Notes: a model not told the origin generated them from the letters alone. DNA of 64,000 nucleotides from JBNLBS01 sp050303415 (GCA_050303415.1 JBNLBS010000001.1:124001-188000); one strand, 5' to 3'. Shown: positions 28,074-37,307, counted from the stretch's first letter. Numbers and translations: made by a program.

Positions 28074-29156
28074 TTATCTCAATTTCAATGTAGCCAAACC
28101 AATAAGCACTAAAATAACGGTAATAATCCAGAAGCGCACAATAACGCGAGGCTCTGGCCAGCCTTTTAATTCAAAATGATGATGGATAGGTGCCATACGA
28201 AAAACGCGCTTGCCGGTCAACTTAAATGACGCAACCTGAATAATGACCGATACGGTTTCCACGACAAACACGCCGCCCATAATCATCAACACGATCTCCT
28301 GCCTGACCAAAACTGCCAGCACACCTAAAGCTCCTCCCAATGCAAGCGCACCGACGTCGCCCATAAACACCATGGCCGGGTAGGTGTTAAACCATAAAAA
28401 CCCCAGTCCTGCGCCAATCAGTGCAGCACAAAAAATTAATAGCTCACCGGATTCCGGTAAGTATGGGATAGCCAGATATTCAGCAAAATTCACATGTCCT
28501 GATAAATAGGCAAATATCGCCAACCCCCCCGCAACCATGACTGTAGGCATAATGGCCAGGCCGTCTAAACCATCAGTCAAGTTAACTGCATTACTGGTAC
28601 CGACAATGACAAAATACGCCAACACCACATACATCCAGCCCATATCAATAATGACATTCTTAAAAAACGGCACGATTAACTGGGTTTCTGCCGGTAACAC
28701 AGCGGTTTTATATAAAAATACCGCCGCGCATAAACCGATAGCTGACTGCCAGAAATATTTGGCTTTTGCCGATAAACCATCACTATTACCCTGCATTACC
28801 TTCCGGTAATCATCAATAAAACCAATAATGCCATACCCCATAGTGACCAGCAGGATTACCCAGACATAGCGGTTATTCAAATCGGCCCATAATAGAGTAC
28901 TGAATGCAATACTCACTAAAATCAGCGTCCCCCCCATGGTTGGAGTACCCGCTTTGTCATAATGTGTTTCCGGACCGCATTCACGAATGCTTTGGCCAAT
29001 TTTTCTGTTACTTAATTTCCTGATCATGTATGGACCGACCATGAACGAAATGGCCAATGATGTTAATGCACCTAATATCGCTCTAAAGGTAAGGTAATGA
29101 AAAACCCTAAAGCCACTATCAAAAGTCATTAAATAATCTACTAAATACAGTAACAT
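28074..29156 (-). CDS. mraY: Phospho-MurNAc-pentapeptide translocase
   Basis: Integral membrane enzyme of 360 residues moving phospho-MurNAc-pentapeptide to undecaprenyl phosphate to form lipid I. It has about ten membrane helices. The catalytic regions are GTPTMGG near residue 70, FIDDYRK near residue 112, NLTDGLDGLA near residue 192 and the histidine loop MAPIHHHFELKGW near residue 322. It lies between murF and murD with gaps of only a few bases. Confidence 0.97.
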   Translation of the reverse strand: MLLYLVDYLMTFDSGFRVFHYLTFRAILGALTSLAISFMVGPYMIRKLSNRKIGQSIRECGPETHYDKAGTPTMGGTLILVSIAFSTLLWADLNNRYVWVILLVTMGYGIIGFIDDYRKVMQGNSDGLSAKAKYFWQSAIGLCAAVFLYKTAVLPAETQLIVPFFKNVIIDMGWMYVVLAYFVIVGTSNAVNLTDGLDGLAIMPTVMVAGGLAIFAYLSGHVNFAEYLAIPYLPESGELLIFCAALIGAGLGFLWFNTYPAMVFMGDVGALALGGALGVLAVLVRQEIVLMIMGGVFVVETVSVIIQVASFKLTGKRVFRMAPIHHHFELKGWPEPRVIVRFWIITVILVLIGLATLKLR

Positions 29157-29159
29157 CGC

Positions 29160-30521
29160 TTATTTCCTATAATTCTCTACCAGTGTTTCAACCACCTTTT
29201 CCATGTGTTGAGCTCTGGAACCTTTGACTAAAATTGTCTCATTACCATTTAACTCCTGTTCTAAAGCGGAAATTAAATCGGCCTGATTTTCAAAGTATCT
29301 TCCTCCCTGACCAAATGCCTGCACAGTACCTTCGGTGTCCGCACCGGTGGCCCACAAACGCTTAACCCGCCTTGATTTAATCAATTTCCCCATATCCATA
29401 TGTATTTGTTTACTGTCTTTTCCCATTTCTCCAAACGCACCCAATACTAAGCAGGGCAGACCTTGGCAGGCTGATAACACGTCAAGACCAGCGGCCAGTG
29501 AGCTTGGGTTGGCATTATAGGTATCGTCTATCACTAGGTTCCCCTTCCTGCCCCGTAAGGCCTGCAAACGACCTGTAACCGGCCTGACACTTTCCAGCCC
29601 CTGCTTAATCTGTTCCAACTTTATCCCCAACGCAAGACACGCCGAACTCGCTGCCAAAGCATTTAAAACATTATGTTTACCGGCCAGTTTCAATTGCACG
29701 TTTACGCTTCCTGCCGGGCTATTTAAAAGAAACCCTGTTATAAAGTTATTTTCCACCAGGTCGGTTTCAATCTCACTGGCCCGGACATCCGCCTGATCAG
29801 TCAAACCGAATGAGATGACTTTTCTGTTTCCTGCCAATTTCTGCCAGTAGTCAAAAAAAATGTCATCACGATTTAATATCGCTACGCCTGAACCGGGCAA
29901 ACTTTCAATAATCTCTCCCTTCGCTCGGGCCACACCTTCCACACTGCCAAAACCTTCAATATGTGCCGCCCCCACATTGGAAATTACTGCAACTTCAGCT
30001 TGTGCAAAACCGCTGCTGTATTTAATCTCTCCAGGGTGGTTTGCCCCCATCTCTATAACTGCATAACGATGCTTTTCATTAAGCCGTAATAAGGTCAATG
30101 GCACGCCAATATCATTATTTAAATTGCCTTGAGTAAATAACACTGAATCATTTACTGCCAGAATTGCCGCAGTTAGCTCTTTTATCGTGGTTTTACCATT
30201 ACTCCCGGTAATACCGATTACCGAAGCCCCTGCTTTTCTTCGCCATGCACCTGACAGCTCCGCCAATGCCAAACGCGTATCCTTTACCACAACATGCGGT
30301 ATTTCCGTGTCTACAGCCTGGTTTACAATTAATGCTTTTGCCCCTTGACTTTCAGCTTGTTTAACAAAGTCATGGCCATCAAAATTTTCTCCCTTAATGG
30401 CTATATACAAATCACCCGCTTTAATTGTCCGGGTATCAATGCAAACATCGGAAACCGCGATATCTTCTCCATATAAAGCTCCCTGAACAACTTGGGCTAT
30501 TTCACTAAGCATCATTTTCAT
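29160..30521 (-). CDS. murF: UDP-MurNAc-tripeptide--D-Ala-D-Ala ligase
   Basis: Mur ligase of 453 residues adding the D-Ala-D-Ala dipeptide made by Ddl. It shows the P-loop TGSNGKTTIKEL near residue 105, the GANHPGEI motif (about 158-165) and the DDTYNANPSS motif of MurF. ATG 30521 overlaps the murE end by 17 bases and has AAGGA seven bases upstream; an internal ATG two codons later is less well placed. Confidence 0.96.
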   Translation of the reverse strand: MKMMLSEIAQVVQGALYGEDIAVSDVCIDTRTIKAGDLYIAIKGENFDGHDFVKQAESQGAKALIVNQAVDTEIPHVVVKDTRLALAELSGAWRRKAGASVIGITGSNGKTTIKELTAAILAVNDSVLFTQGNLNNDIGVPLTLLRLNEKHRYAVIEMGANHPGEIKYSSGFAQAEVAVISNVGAAHIEGFGSVEGVARAKGEIIESLPGSGVAILNRDDIFFDYWQKLAGNRKVISFGLTDQADVRASEIETDLVENNFITGFLLNSPAGSVNVQLKLAGKHNVLNALAASSACLALGIKLEQIKQGLESVRPVTGRLQALRGRKGNLVIDDTYNANPSSLAAGLDVLSACQGLPCLVLGAFGEMGKDSKQIHMDMGKLIKSRRVKRLWATGADTEGTVQAFGQGGRYFENQADLISALEQELNGNETILVKGSRAQHMEKVVETLVENYRK

Positions 30522-31989
30522 GCAGCATCCTTCTCTCTGCCAATGCGTTTACAATCACCTGTTGATCACTAAACGGAAACTTTTCATAACCAACTTCCTG
30601 ATACTGCTCATGTCCTTTTCCTGCCACCACTATCCAATCATTAATACCGGCTTGTTTAACGACTTTGTTGATTGCCTGTTCACGATCTTTGATCACAACA
30701 ACCTTTTCCGACTTACACCCTTGTAAAATATCTTCAATAATCTGATCGGCATCCTCGGTACGTGGATTATCATTGGTTAACACCACATAATCCGCCAAGC
30801 TTTCTGCAATACGCCCCATTTCAGATCGTTTACCTTTATCCCTGTCGCCCCCGCAACCAAACACAACCCATACAGCTTGCGAAACATATTTTTTTATACT
30901 GCTTAAAACATTATTCAGCGCATCGGGTGTATGAGCATAATCAACAAATACCACTGGTTCGGCATGACCGCCAAAGCGCTGCATTCGCCCAGGTATCGGC
31001 TTAACCTGAGCAACTTTGCCGGCTGCCTTTGGCAAGGGATAACCCATCGCTAATAGAACAGTCAGGACCGTTAACAGGTTCTCTATATTAAAATCACCAT
31101 AAAGTGCTGTGTTCATATGTACAGTCTCATCAGCCCAAACCACGTCAAACTCTGTTCCATTTGCGCGGTATTCAATATTTTTCACTCGGACACATTTAAT
31201 ACTGGTGTCTTCCCGGCCTTTTAAACTAAACCCCCAAACTTCTACTGATTCCGGTATTGCTGCAATAATCTGCTCGCTATAGTCATCATCTATATTAATG
31301 ACCGCTTTTTTTAACCCAGGTGTTGCCAGTAGTTTTAGCTTTGCAGCCAAATAAGCCTGCATCGAACCGTGATAATCCAGATGGTCTCGACTGATATTGG
31401 TGTAAACCACCAAATCAAAATCCACTGCTTTCACCCGGCCTTGCTCAATACCGTGCGATGAAACCTCCATCACCACATGCTTTTTATATTGTTGTACAAA
31501 CGTTGCCAAGATGGCTTGTATCGATAAGGCATCCGGCGTTGTATTTATCGTTTTTTCTAACTGTCCCCAGGCGCCCCAACCCAATGTGCCAATTACGGCG
31601 CAATCAGGTAATACTTGTGCCAAAAACTGACTGCAGGAGGTTTTGCCATTTGTACCGGTAATGCCAATGACGTTTAACTGTGCTGACGGAACCCGATAAA
31701 ACCGGGCAGCAATATCACCCAGTTTTTTCGATAACTGATCGACAGCAATCAACCTCACACTCTTCAAATTCAGACGGTAATTTTCATTACACCCCTCAGG
31801 ATCATAAATAATCGCACTGGCGCCATTATTCACCGCCTGTTGAGCAAAACTCATTCCATGTTGTCGTGTGCCGCTTAAAGCGATAAAAACATCGCCCTGC
31901 TTTACCTCACGACTATCCAATGTCAATTTATTTACCGTCAGTTCATCATCTGTATCGGCAAACCCCTGAACCAGATCAACCAGCCTCAT
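30505..31989 (-). CDS. murE: UDP-MurNAc-tripeptide synthetase, meso-DAP adding
   Basis: Mur ligase of 494 residues. The P-loop is TGTNGKTSCSQ near residue 110. The C-terminal TNDNPRTED contains the DNPR motif that selects meso-diaminopimelate rather than lysine, so the wall is of the usual Gram-negative A1gamma type. ATG 31989 overlaps the ftsI stop as ATGA. The MurE signature VMEVSSHGIEQGR lies in the central domain. Confidence 0.97.
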   Translation of the reverse strand: MRLVDLVQGFADTDDELTVNKLTLDSREVKQGDVFIALSGTRQHGMSFAQQAVNNGASAIIYDPEGCNENYRLNLKSVRLIAVDQLSKKLGDIAARFYRVPSAQLNVIGITGTNGKTSCSQFLAQVLPDCAVIGTLGWGAWGQLEKTINTTPDALSIQAILATFVQQYKKHVVMEVSSHGIEQGRVKAVDFDLVVYTNISRDHLDYHGSMQAYLAAKLKLLATPGLKKAVINIDDDYSEQIIAAIPESVEVWGFSLKGREDTSIKCVRVKNIEYRANGTEFDVVWADETVHMNTALYGDFNIENLLTVLTVLLAMGYPLPKAAGKVAQVKPIPGRMQRFGGHAEPVVFVDYAHTPDALNNVLSSIKKYVSQAVWVVFGCGGDRDKGKRSEMGRIAESLADYVVLTNDNPRTEDADQIIEDILQGCKSEKVVVIKDREQAINKVVKQAGINDWIVVAGKGHEQYQEVGYEKFPFSDQQVIVNALAERRMLHENDA

Positions 31990-33722
31990 ACGTCATCTGT
32001 ACTCTGTTTTTCCAGCAAGACAGGCATTGTGTCTTCCTGATCAGGCGCTATGCCATAAACACGTAGGGCCCCCGCCATCACTTTTGAAAACACGGGGGCT
32101 GCGACCAATCCACCATAATATTTTCCCGCACTGGGTGTATCCACCATTACTGCAATCACAAATTTAGGATTACTGGCCGGTGCCAAACCGACAAACACTG
32201 CAAAATATTCTTTTTGGGTATATCCCCCACCCACACTATTTTTCTTCACCGTACCTGTCTTACCTGCAACCCGATAACCGTCGACTCGGGCCTGATAAGC
32301 CGTACCATCTTTTTTAACCACATGCTCCAACATGGCTCTGACCGATCTGGCAGTTTTTGCTGAAAATACCTGCCTGGCATCAAGGTCTTCATCTCTTTTC
32401 AGTAGACTGACCGAATGTAATAAACCATCATCGGCCAATGCCGTATATGCCCTGGCTAATTGCAAGGTTGAGACATTTAAGCCATAACCAAATGACAAGG
32501 TAGCCTGCTCAAAATCATGCCACTTGGGGTAATCCAAAACACTGCCGCTGGCCTCACCCGGAAAACCCACGCCTGCCGAAACTCCAAACCCTAATTTGTT
32601 ATAAACTCCCCAAAAATATTCAGGCGGCATCTTTAATGCAATTTTACTCACAGCAACATTGCTGGATTTTTTCAACACATGCATTAAGTCCAATGTTCCG
32701 TAATTGTGCACATCTTTGACCAATTCCCTGCCAACCCGATAAAAACCATGCGTTTCAATTTCAATATTCGGATTAATAAACTTGCCATCCAGTGCAGCAG
32801 CAACCACAAATGGCTTAACCGTTGATCCCGGCTCAAACACGTCAGTTAACGCTCTGTTTCTATACAAGCGACCATGCAAATTTTTTCTTGTATTCGGGTT
32901 AAACGAGGGTTGACTTGCTGCCGCCAAAACCTCTCCCGATTTTGCATCCAACACAACTATTGCAGCGGATTGCGCCTGATGCTCTATCATTGCCTCCTGC
33001 AGCTCCCTGTATGCAATATATTGAATTCGTTGATCAATACTCAATTGCAAATCCTGCCCGGGAATTGACTCTTTAATTTCTTCTACATCTTCAATAACCC
33101 GCCGTTTTCCATCCTTAATAACTCGTTTACTGCCAGGTGTACCTTTCAGAAGTTGTTCATAGGTTCGCTCCAAACCCTCCTGACCAATATCATCCACACT
33201 GGTAAAACCTATTAAATGCGCTGAAACCTGACCCGCAGGGTAAAAACGCTTAAACTCCCTTTGAAAATAAACCCCGGATAACTTTAACTCCTTTATTTTC
33301 TCCGCAATACTGGGGTTTACTCGGCGTTTTAAATAAGCAAAGCGCTTGTTACTGTCATTCTTTAACAAACGACTGACTTTACCTCTAGGCAAAGCCAGAA
33401 CCTTTTCCATTTGCCTTATTTTTTTCGCATCTGCCCCCTTTAACTGCTGGGGGTTAATCCAAACCGACTGAACAGGCGTACTAATTGCCAACGGTTCTGC
33501 ATTTCGATCTACAATTTTCCCTCTATAAGCCGAAATAGGCATATCACTTATATGTCTGATATTCCCCTGATTTTTTAAAAAATCATTATTGACTACCTGA
33601 ATATCTGTTGCCCTGTAAACCAGCGCGATCATGCCAAATAAAAGCAAGCCCTGAACCAATTTCTTTCTTAGCGGGAAATCGACTCCTGATTCTTCTCTCC
33701 TCTTCGCGTTGAAATGCTTCAT
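31986..33722 (-). CDS. ftsI: Septal transpeptidase FtsI (PBP3)
   Basis: Class B penicillin-binding protein of 578 residues that cross-links septal peptidoglycan. One membrane helix lies at about 20-38, then the pedestal domain (about 55-210), then the transpeptidase domain. Catalytic motifs are S300-TVK303, S353-S-N355 and K488-T-G490. Unlike E. coli FtsI I see no extended C-terminal processing segment. It follows ftsL directly. Confidence 0.97.
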   Translation of the reverse strand: MKHFNAKRREESGVDFPLRKKLVQGLLLFGMIALVYRATDIQVVNNDFLKNQGNIRHISDMPISAYRGKIVDRNAEPLAISTPVQSVWINPQQLKGADAKKIRQMEKVLALPRGKVSRLLKNDSNKRFAYLKRRVNPSIAEKIKELKLSGVYFQREFKRFYPAGQVSAHLIGFTSVDDIGQEGLERTYEQLLKGTPGSKRVIKDGKRRVIEDVEEIKESIPGQDLQLSIDQRIQYIAYRELQEAMIEHQAQSAAIVVLDAKSGEVLAAASQPSFNPNTRKNLHGRLYRNRALTDVFEPGSTVKPFVVAAALDGKFINPNIEIETHGFYRVGRELVKDVHNYGTLDLMHVLKKSSNVAVSKIALKMPPEYFWGVYNKLGFGVSAGVGFPGEASGSVLDYPKWHDFEQATLSFGYGLNVSTLQLARAYTALADDGLLHSVSLLKRDEDLDARQVFSAKTARSVRAMLEHVVKKDGTAYQARVDGYRVAGKTGTVKKNSVGGGYTQKEYFAVFVGLAPASNPKFVIAVMVDTPSAGKYYGGLVAAPVFSKVMAGALRVYGIAPDQEDTMPVLLEKQSTDDV

Positions 33723-33992
33723 TTATGGCTTTATATAAATAATATTTTCTCTTTTCGGCATCTGCAGTTTTAATTTATTTCGCGCTATCAGTTCTATCCG
33801 GTTATGCTCAGCTAAAGTCATTAGCTCCAATTGCAACTGCCCCCACTGTACTTCATAGTGATCCAGAGCCCGCTCCAACTTTTGAATTTCAATAAAAACC
33901 AGTCTCGACTGATATTTTGTGTAAATAACCGCCATTGCCGAGATAACCAGCATTACACTCAAACCTGCCACAACAACTGTCCATCTATCCAC
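33723..33992 (-). CDS. ftsL: Cell-division protein FtsL
   Basis: Small bitopic protein of 89 residues: a membrane helix (about 5-24) and a coiled coil (about 30-70) that pairs with FtsB and binds FtsQ. It begins with GTG at 33992; AAGG lies six bases upstream and the gene begins one base after the rsmH stop. No ATG alternative would keep the membrane segment. Identification rests on position between rsmH and ftsI plus this architecture. Confidence 0.9.
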   Translation of the reverse strand: MDRWTVVVAGLSVMLVISAMAVIYTKYQSRLVFIEIQKLERALDHYEVQWGQLQLELMTLAEHNRIELIARNKLKLQMPKRENIIYIKP

Positions 33993-33993
33993 T

Positions 33994-34920
33994 TCAGACC
34001 TTTTCAGCCACTCGCATCACAGCACTTCTGGCACGAGGATTTTCTGCAATTTCTTCTGCTTTGGCCTTAATCGCTTTACCGACCTTTTTCAGCGTTCCTT
34101 TTTCTATATCCACCTCTTTTACCGGCAGACGGCCAGGATTATGTTTCGCTCCAGACTCATCCCGAATAAAGCGCTTGACTATCCTGTCTTCCAACGAATG
34201 GAATGAAATCACTACCAATCGACCTCCAGGTTTTAAAACCGTCAATGCCTGTTGCAAGACAGACTTTAATTGCTCCAACTCCTGATTAATCTCAATTCTT
34301 ATTGCCTGAAAACTGCGCGTTGCCGGATGCTTATGTTTTTCCTTAAATGGCACTGCATCGTCTATCAGTTTTGCCAACTGTCCGGTTGTCGTAATGACAC
34401 CATCCTCTCTAAAATCAACAATAGCTTTTGCAATTCTTCTGGCAAAACGCTCTTCACCGTAATCAAACAAAACCTTAACCAAATCCTTTTCTGATACTGT
34501 CGCCAGCCATTGTTGTGCAGACACACCTGAATTAGTATCCATCCGCATATCTAACGGGCCATCCTGCATAAAACTAAACCCTCTATCAGGATTGTCCAGC
34601 TGTGGTGATGAAACACCCAAATCAATCAATATGCCATCTACCAGCCCCAGGTATCCTTCTTTTTCTGCCACCGCCTGTAACTCAGAAAAACTGCTGTGAC
34701 ACAGTTTAAAGCGAGGGTCCTTTTGCATTTCCTGCGCCTTGATAGAGCTCACTGCCTCAGCATCCCTATCAAAGGCCAATAACCGGCCCTTATTACCCAG
34801 CTGGGTCAATACACCGCTACTATGCCCCCCGCGACCAAAGGTACAATCCAGATAGATACCGTCAGCTTTTATAGCCAATGCCTGCAGTACTTCTGCATAC
34901 ATAACGGGTAAATGCTTCAA
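33994..34920 (-). CDS. rsmH: 16S rRNA (cytosine-1402-N4) methyltransferase
   Basis: S-adenosylmethionine-dependent methyltransferase of 308 residues modifying C1402 in the ribosomal decoding centre. The SAM motif DCTFGRGGHS is at about 25-34, followed by LIDLGVSSPQLD near residue 98 and VISFHSLEDRIVKRF near residue 222. The family normally begins with K-H-x-P-V, which here is reached only from a TTG at 34920, with AGGGG about eight bases upstream; the next ATG would remove that conserved start. Confidence 0.95.
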   Translation of the reverse strand: MKHLPVMYAEVLQALAIKADGIYLDCTFGRGGHSSGVLTQLGNKGRLLAFDRDAEAVSSIKAQEMQKDPRFKLCHSSFSELQAVAEKEGYLGLVDGILIDLGVSSPQLDNPDRGFSFMQDGPLDMRMDTNSGVSAQQWLATVSEKDLVKVLFDYGEERFARRIAKAIVDFREDGVITTTGQLAKLIDDAVPFKEKHKHPATRSFQAIRIEINQELEQLKSVLQQALTVLKPGGRLVVISFHSLEDRIVKRFIRDESGAKHNPGRLPVKEVDIEKGTLKKVGKAIKAKAEEIAENPRARSAVMRVAEKV

Positions 34921-34935
34921 GCCGCTGCCCCTAAT

Positions 34936-35403
34936 CTAGAAGGACAAACCGGACAATTCATCCAGCCCATCAGTATCTTCACCCAGCATCCATTCATTTT
35001 CTTTATTATTCCAGGCATCTTCGCTCCATATCTCAAACTTGGAAAGCTGCCCGACCAAAACTACTTTCTTATCCATGCCGGCAAACTTTCTCAGCTTTTC
35101 AGGAACCAACATTCGCCCCTGAGCATCCATTTCACATTCAAAGGCATTGCCAATAACAAAACGACGCAATTTTCCAGCTGTTTTATTAAAAGTGGGCAGA
35201 GCATCAATCGTTCTTTCTGTTTTTTCCCATTCCGGTAAAGGGTATAACCAGAGGCAGCCGGGCTCGCCAATACAACGCTCATTGACAGCAATAGTTGCCA
35301 CCAATCTACGCTCACAGCACTCTTGTAACTCCTCCCGATACCGGGTAGGAATTGCGAGACGGCCCTTCGCGTCTAAATTGATTGAACTAGCACCTCGAAA
35401 CAA
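34936..35403 (-). CDS. mraZ: Transcriptional regulator MraZ
   Basis: DNA-binding repressor of the dcw cluster, 155 residues with two SpoVT/AbrB-like domains. The first (about 1-60) begins FRGASSINLDAKGRLAIPTRYR and the second (about 80-130) repeats the pattern as NAFECEMDAQGRMLVPEKLR. Translation starts at a TTG (35403) with a near-ideal GAGGGG five bases upstream. In E. coli MraZ binds short repeats in its own promoter; similar repeats are present here (35428-35473), so autoregulation is likely. Confidence 0.95.
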   Translation of the reverse strand: MFRGASSINLDAKGRLAIPTRYREELQECCERRLVATIAVNERCIGEPGCLWLYPLPEWEKTERTIDALPTFNKTAGKLRRFVIGNAFECEMDAQGRMLVPEKLRKFAGMDKKVVLVGQLSKFEIWSEDAWNNKENEWMLGEDTDGLDELSGLSF

Positions 35404-35427
35404 AATTTCCCCTCAACCTCTAAAAAA

Positions 35428-35473
35428 TCCATTTAACACCACAATACAACATTTTTATTCCACTTTGCCTCAC
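35428..35473 (-). promoter_or_regulatory. Candidate MraZ-binding boxes
   Basis: Reading the minus strand, four related pentamers follow the -10 box: GTGAG, then after 5 bases GTGGA, then after 16 bases GTGGT, then after 5 bases ATGGA. Their centres are 10, 21 and 10 bases apart, so all face the same side of the helix. MraZ is known to bind short TGGG-type repeats spaced one helical turn apart downstream of its promoter. Confidence 0.55.
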
Positions 35474-35500
35474 TATAGGTTTGAAAGACGACTTAGTCAA
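35472..35500 (-). promoter_or_regulatory. Sigma-70 promoter of the dcw cluster
   Basis: TTGACT (-35, 35495-35500) and TATAGT (-10, 35472-35477) are separated by exactly 17 bases, on the minus strand, about 70 bases before the mraZ start. Predicted transcription start is near 35465, within the MraZ-type boxes. Confidence 0.8.
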
Positions 35501-35811
35501 GATAGAATTCCGTTAGAATCTTTCTTTTTTGACAATGACTTAGCGCATTTTTTATGACCGCAAAAAATAGCTCAATTACATTAAAATAAATATAATGTGA
35601 TATCAAAAAGTTAGTTAGTTTAGTTAAGGTGCTTTATTACTAATATTTTGAGACGAAACCATTACTGTGTAGTCAGTCACATTTGCCTAAAAACATCATT
35701 TTTGACGGCAGAATTTACCTGGAAGATAGAAATTTTCGATCGAATATAGAAGAAGCTGTATAGGCTAAAATACTTATATTTTTCAGCCAATTAGAAAACC
35801 AAGATAGATTT
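35501..35811. other. Non-coding stretch between the mraZ promoter and rnpB
   Basis: About 310 AT-rich bases. I see no gene. A TTGACA at 35519-35524 with TTATGA 17 bases later is promoter-like on the plus strand, but nothing follows it except an 11-codon frame and the antisense of rnpB. Short TTAGT repeats occur near 35608-35625. Confidence 0.5.
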
Positions 35812-35821
35812 AAAAAAAGTT

Positions 35822-36228
35822 AAGAGCCGACCTATAAGCCGGGTTTTGTCGAGGACAGTCATTCATCTAGGCTGCAAGTCACCCTACAGCTCAAGCAATC
35901 TACCCAGAAACCGCGCGGACCACGCGTCTGTTTCTCTATTTGATCTTGCTCCGGGTGGGGTTTACCCTGCCACAATTGTTACCAATTGCGCGGTGCGCTC
36001 TTACCGACACCTTTTCACCCTTACCCAGCCCCTAAGCTTTTGCCTAACAAGAAATATGAAACTTACTAAATTTCACATAATAATTGTCACCAAAAGCTTA
36101 GGAACTGGGCGGTATATTTTCTGCGGCACTTTCCGTAAACTCACGCTTCCCAGGTATTACCTGGCACCCTGTCCTATGGAGCCCGGACTTTCCTCTATTA
36201 TAAAATAGCGACTGCCCGGTCGACTCTT
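35822..36228 (-). ncRNA. rnpB: RNase P RNA, class A
   Basis: Catalytic RNA of RNase P that matures tRNA 5' ends. On the minus strand the conserved block GAGGAAAGTCCGGGCTCC lies near the 5' end, and AGATGAATGACTGTCC with ACAAAACCCGGCTTAT near the 3' end. The termini pair over 11 bp (P1: AAGAGTCGACC with GGTCGGCTCTT, one G-U), fixing the ends near 36228 and 35822. GGTAAGAGCGCACCGCG and the GGGTAAACCCC region match the E. coli order. One arm (36031-36102) is enlarged: a 12-bp perfect stem with a 48-base loop where E. coli has a short hairpin. A 7-T run follows P1 and may serve as terminator. Confidence 0.97.
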
Positions 36229-36234
36229 GAAGGC

Positions 36235-36240
36235 ATTATA
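36235..36240 (-). promoter_or_regulatory. rnpB -10 box
   Basis: A perfect TATAAT on the minus strand, seven bases before the predicted RNA 5' end at 36228. There is no good -35 at the standard distance, though TTGATA lies closer in. Confidence 0.65.
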
Positions 36241-36394
36241 CCGTAGTTCTTTATCAACACGACATTTAATAATAGAAAACAACAGTGTATTTGCTTATGA
36301 TCAGCACAACAGGCAAACTAAATATGTGAACAACTACCCCACATTAACACTAAAACTAAGCGTTTTTACCTAAAAATATTCTACCTCTCGGCTT

Positions 36395-37264
36395 TTAACG
36401 CTCTAAACCAGTATCTGACTGATTAATTGCTAAAGCGGCTTGATAAAGCGATTTTTTACTTCCGCCGGTAACCTCAAGCGTCAAGGCAACAGCCGTTTTA
36501 ACCGAACATTCTTTCAAAAGAACAGTCAATATATGCCGCTGCTCTTCTGACAGTTCCTTATTTGTTTTATCAATCACCGCCCCATCTACAATAACAACAA
36601 ACTCACCTTTACGCATATTACCGTCCCGCTCAACCAATTCCAGTAAGTTTTGCAGACTATCTTTGACTATCGTCTCATGCAATTTTGTTATTTCTCTGGC
36701 AATCACGACCTGTCTATTCAACGGTAAAATTTCTGCCATATCCCGTAAAGTCGATAAAATCCGATGGCTGGATTCATAAAACACCCAAGTATGTTCATCA
36801 TTCAGCTTTTCTTGAAAAAAATTTTTCCGGGCTGAAGATGTTCTGGGTAAAAAACCTTCAAACGTAAATCGGGTAACCGGTAAACCTGATGCCGATAAAG
36901 CCGCTATAAGCGCACAGGCTCCAGGTATAGGCACAACATCAACCTCGGCATTTTTAGCCATTTGCACCAAAGGCATGCCAGGATCACATAACAAAGGTGT
37001 ACCTGCATCCGAAACCAGAGCAATGGATACACCATTTTGAAGTTCTGACACAAGCCTTTCTGAAATCTTATCTTCATTATGTTGATGTAATGACAAAAGC
37101 TTATTGCTGATACCATAATGATTTAACAGCGCCTTAACATGACGGGTATCTTCTGCTGCAATCAAATCGACATTTTTTAAAATTTCAACAGCTCTAAAGC
37201 TAAAATCTGCTAAATTACCTATAGGTGTGGCAACTACGTATAATTTGCCATATTGATTTGACAT
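36395..37264 (-). CDS. rsmI: 16S rRNA (cytidine-1402 2'-O) methyltransferase
   Basis: Tetrapyrrole-methylase-fold enzyme of 289 residues methylating the ribose of C1402, the same nucleotide that RsmH modifies. Signatures are YVVATPIGNLADFSFRA at about 9-25, IAAEDTRHVKALLNHYGI near residue 35, and ALVSDAGTPLLCDPG near residue 81. It is divergent from lpoA with 43 bases between the starts, as in E. coli (yraL/yraM). Confidence 0.95.
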   Translation of the reverse strand: MSNQYGKLYVVATPIGNLADFSFRAVEILKNVDLIAAEDTRHVKALLNHYGISNKLLSLHQHNEDKISERLVSELQNGVSIALVSDAGTPLLCDPGMPLVQMAKNAEVDVVPIPGACALIAALSASGLPVTRFTFEGFLPRTSSARKNFFQEKLNDEHTWVFYESSHRILSTLRDMAEILPLNRQVVIAREITKLHETIVKDSLQNLLELVERDGNMRKGEFVVIVDGAVIDKTNKELSEEQRHILTVLLKECSVKTAVALTLEVTGGSKKSLYQAALAINQSDTGLER

Positions 37265-37307
37265 TCTGCTCTCACTCTGACATGGACCAACAAAGGTACG
37301 ACCATCT

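Noticed and set aside
35519..35547. TTGACA-17-TTATGA promoter-like pair on the plus strand
   Set aside because: Only an 11-codon frame and the antisense of rnpB follow; likely chance in AT-rich DNA.
35846..36208. Plus-strand open frame of 120 codons
   Set aside because: It lies wholly within the RNase P RNA gene on the opposite strand.
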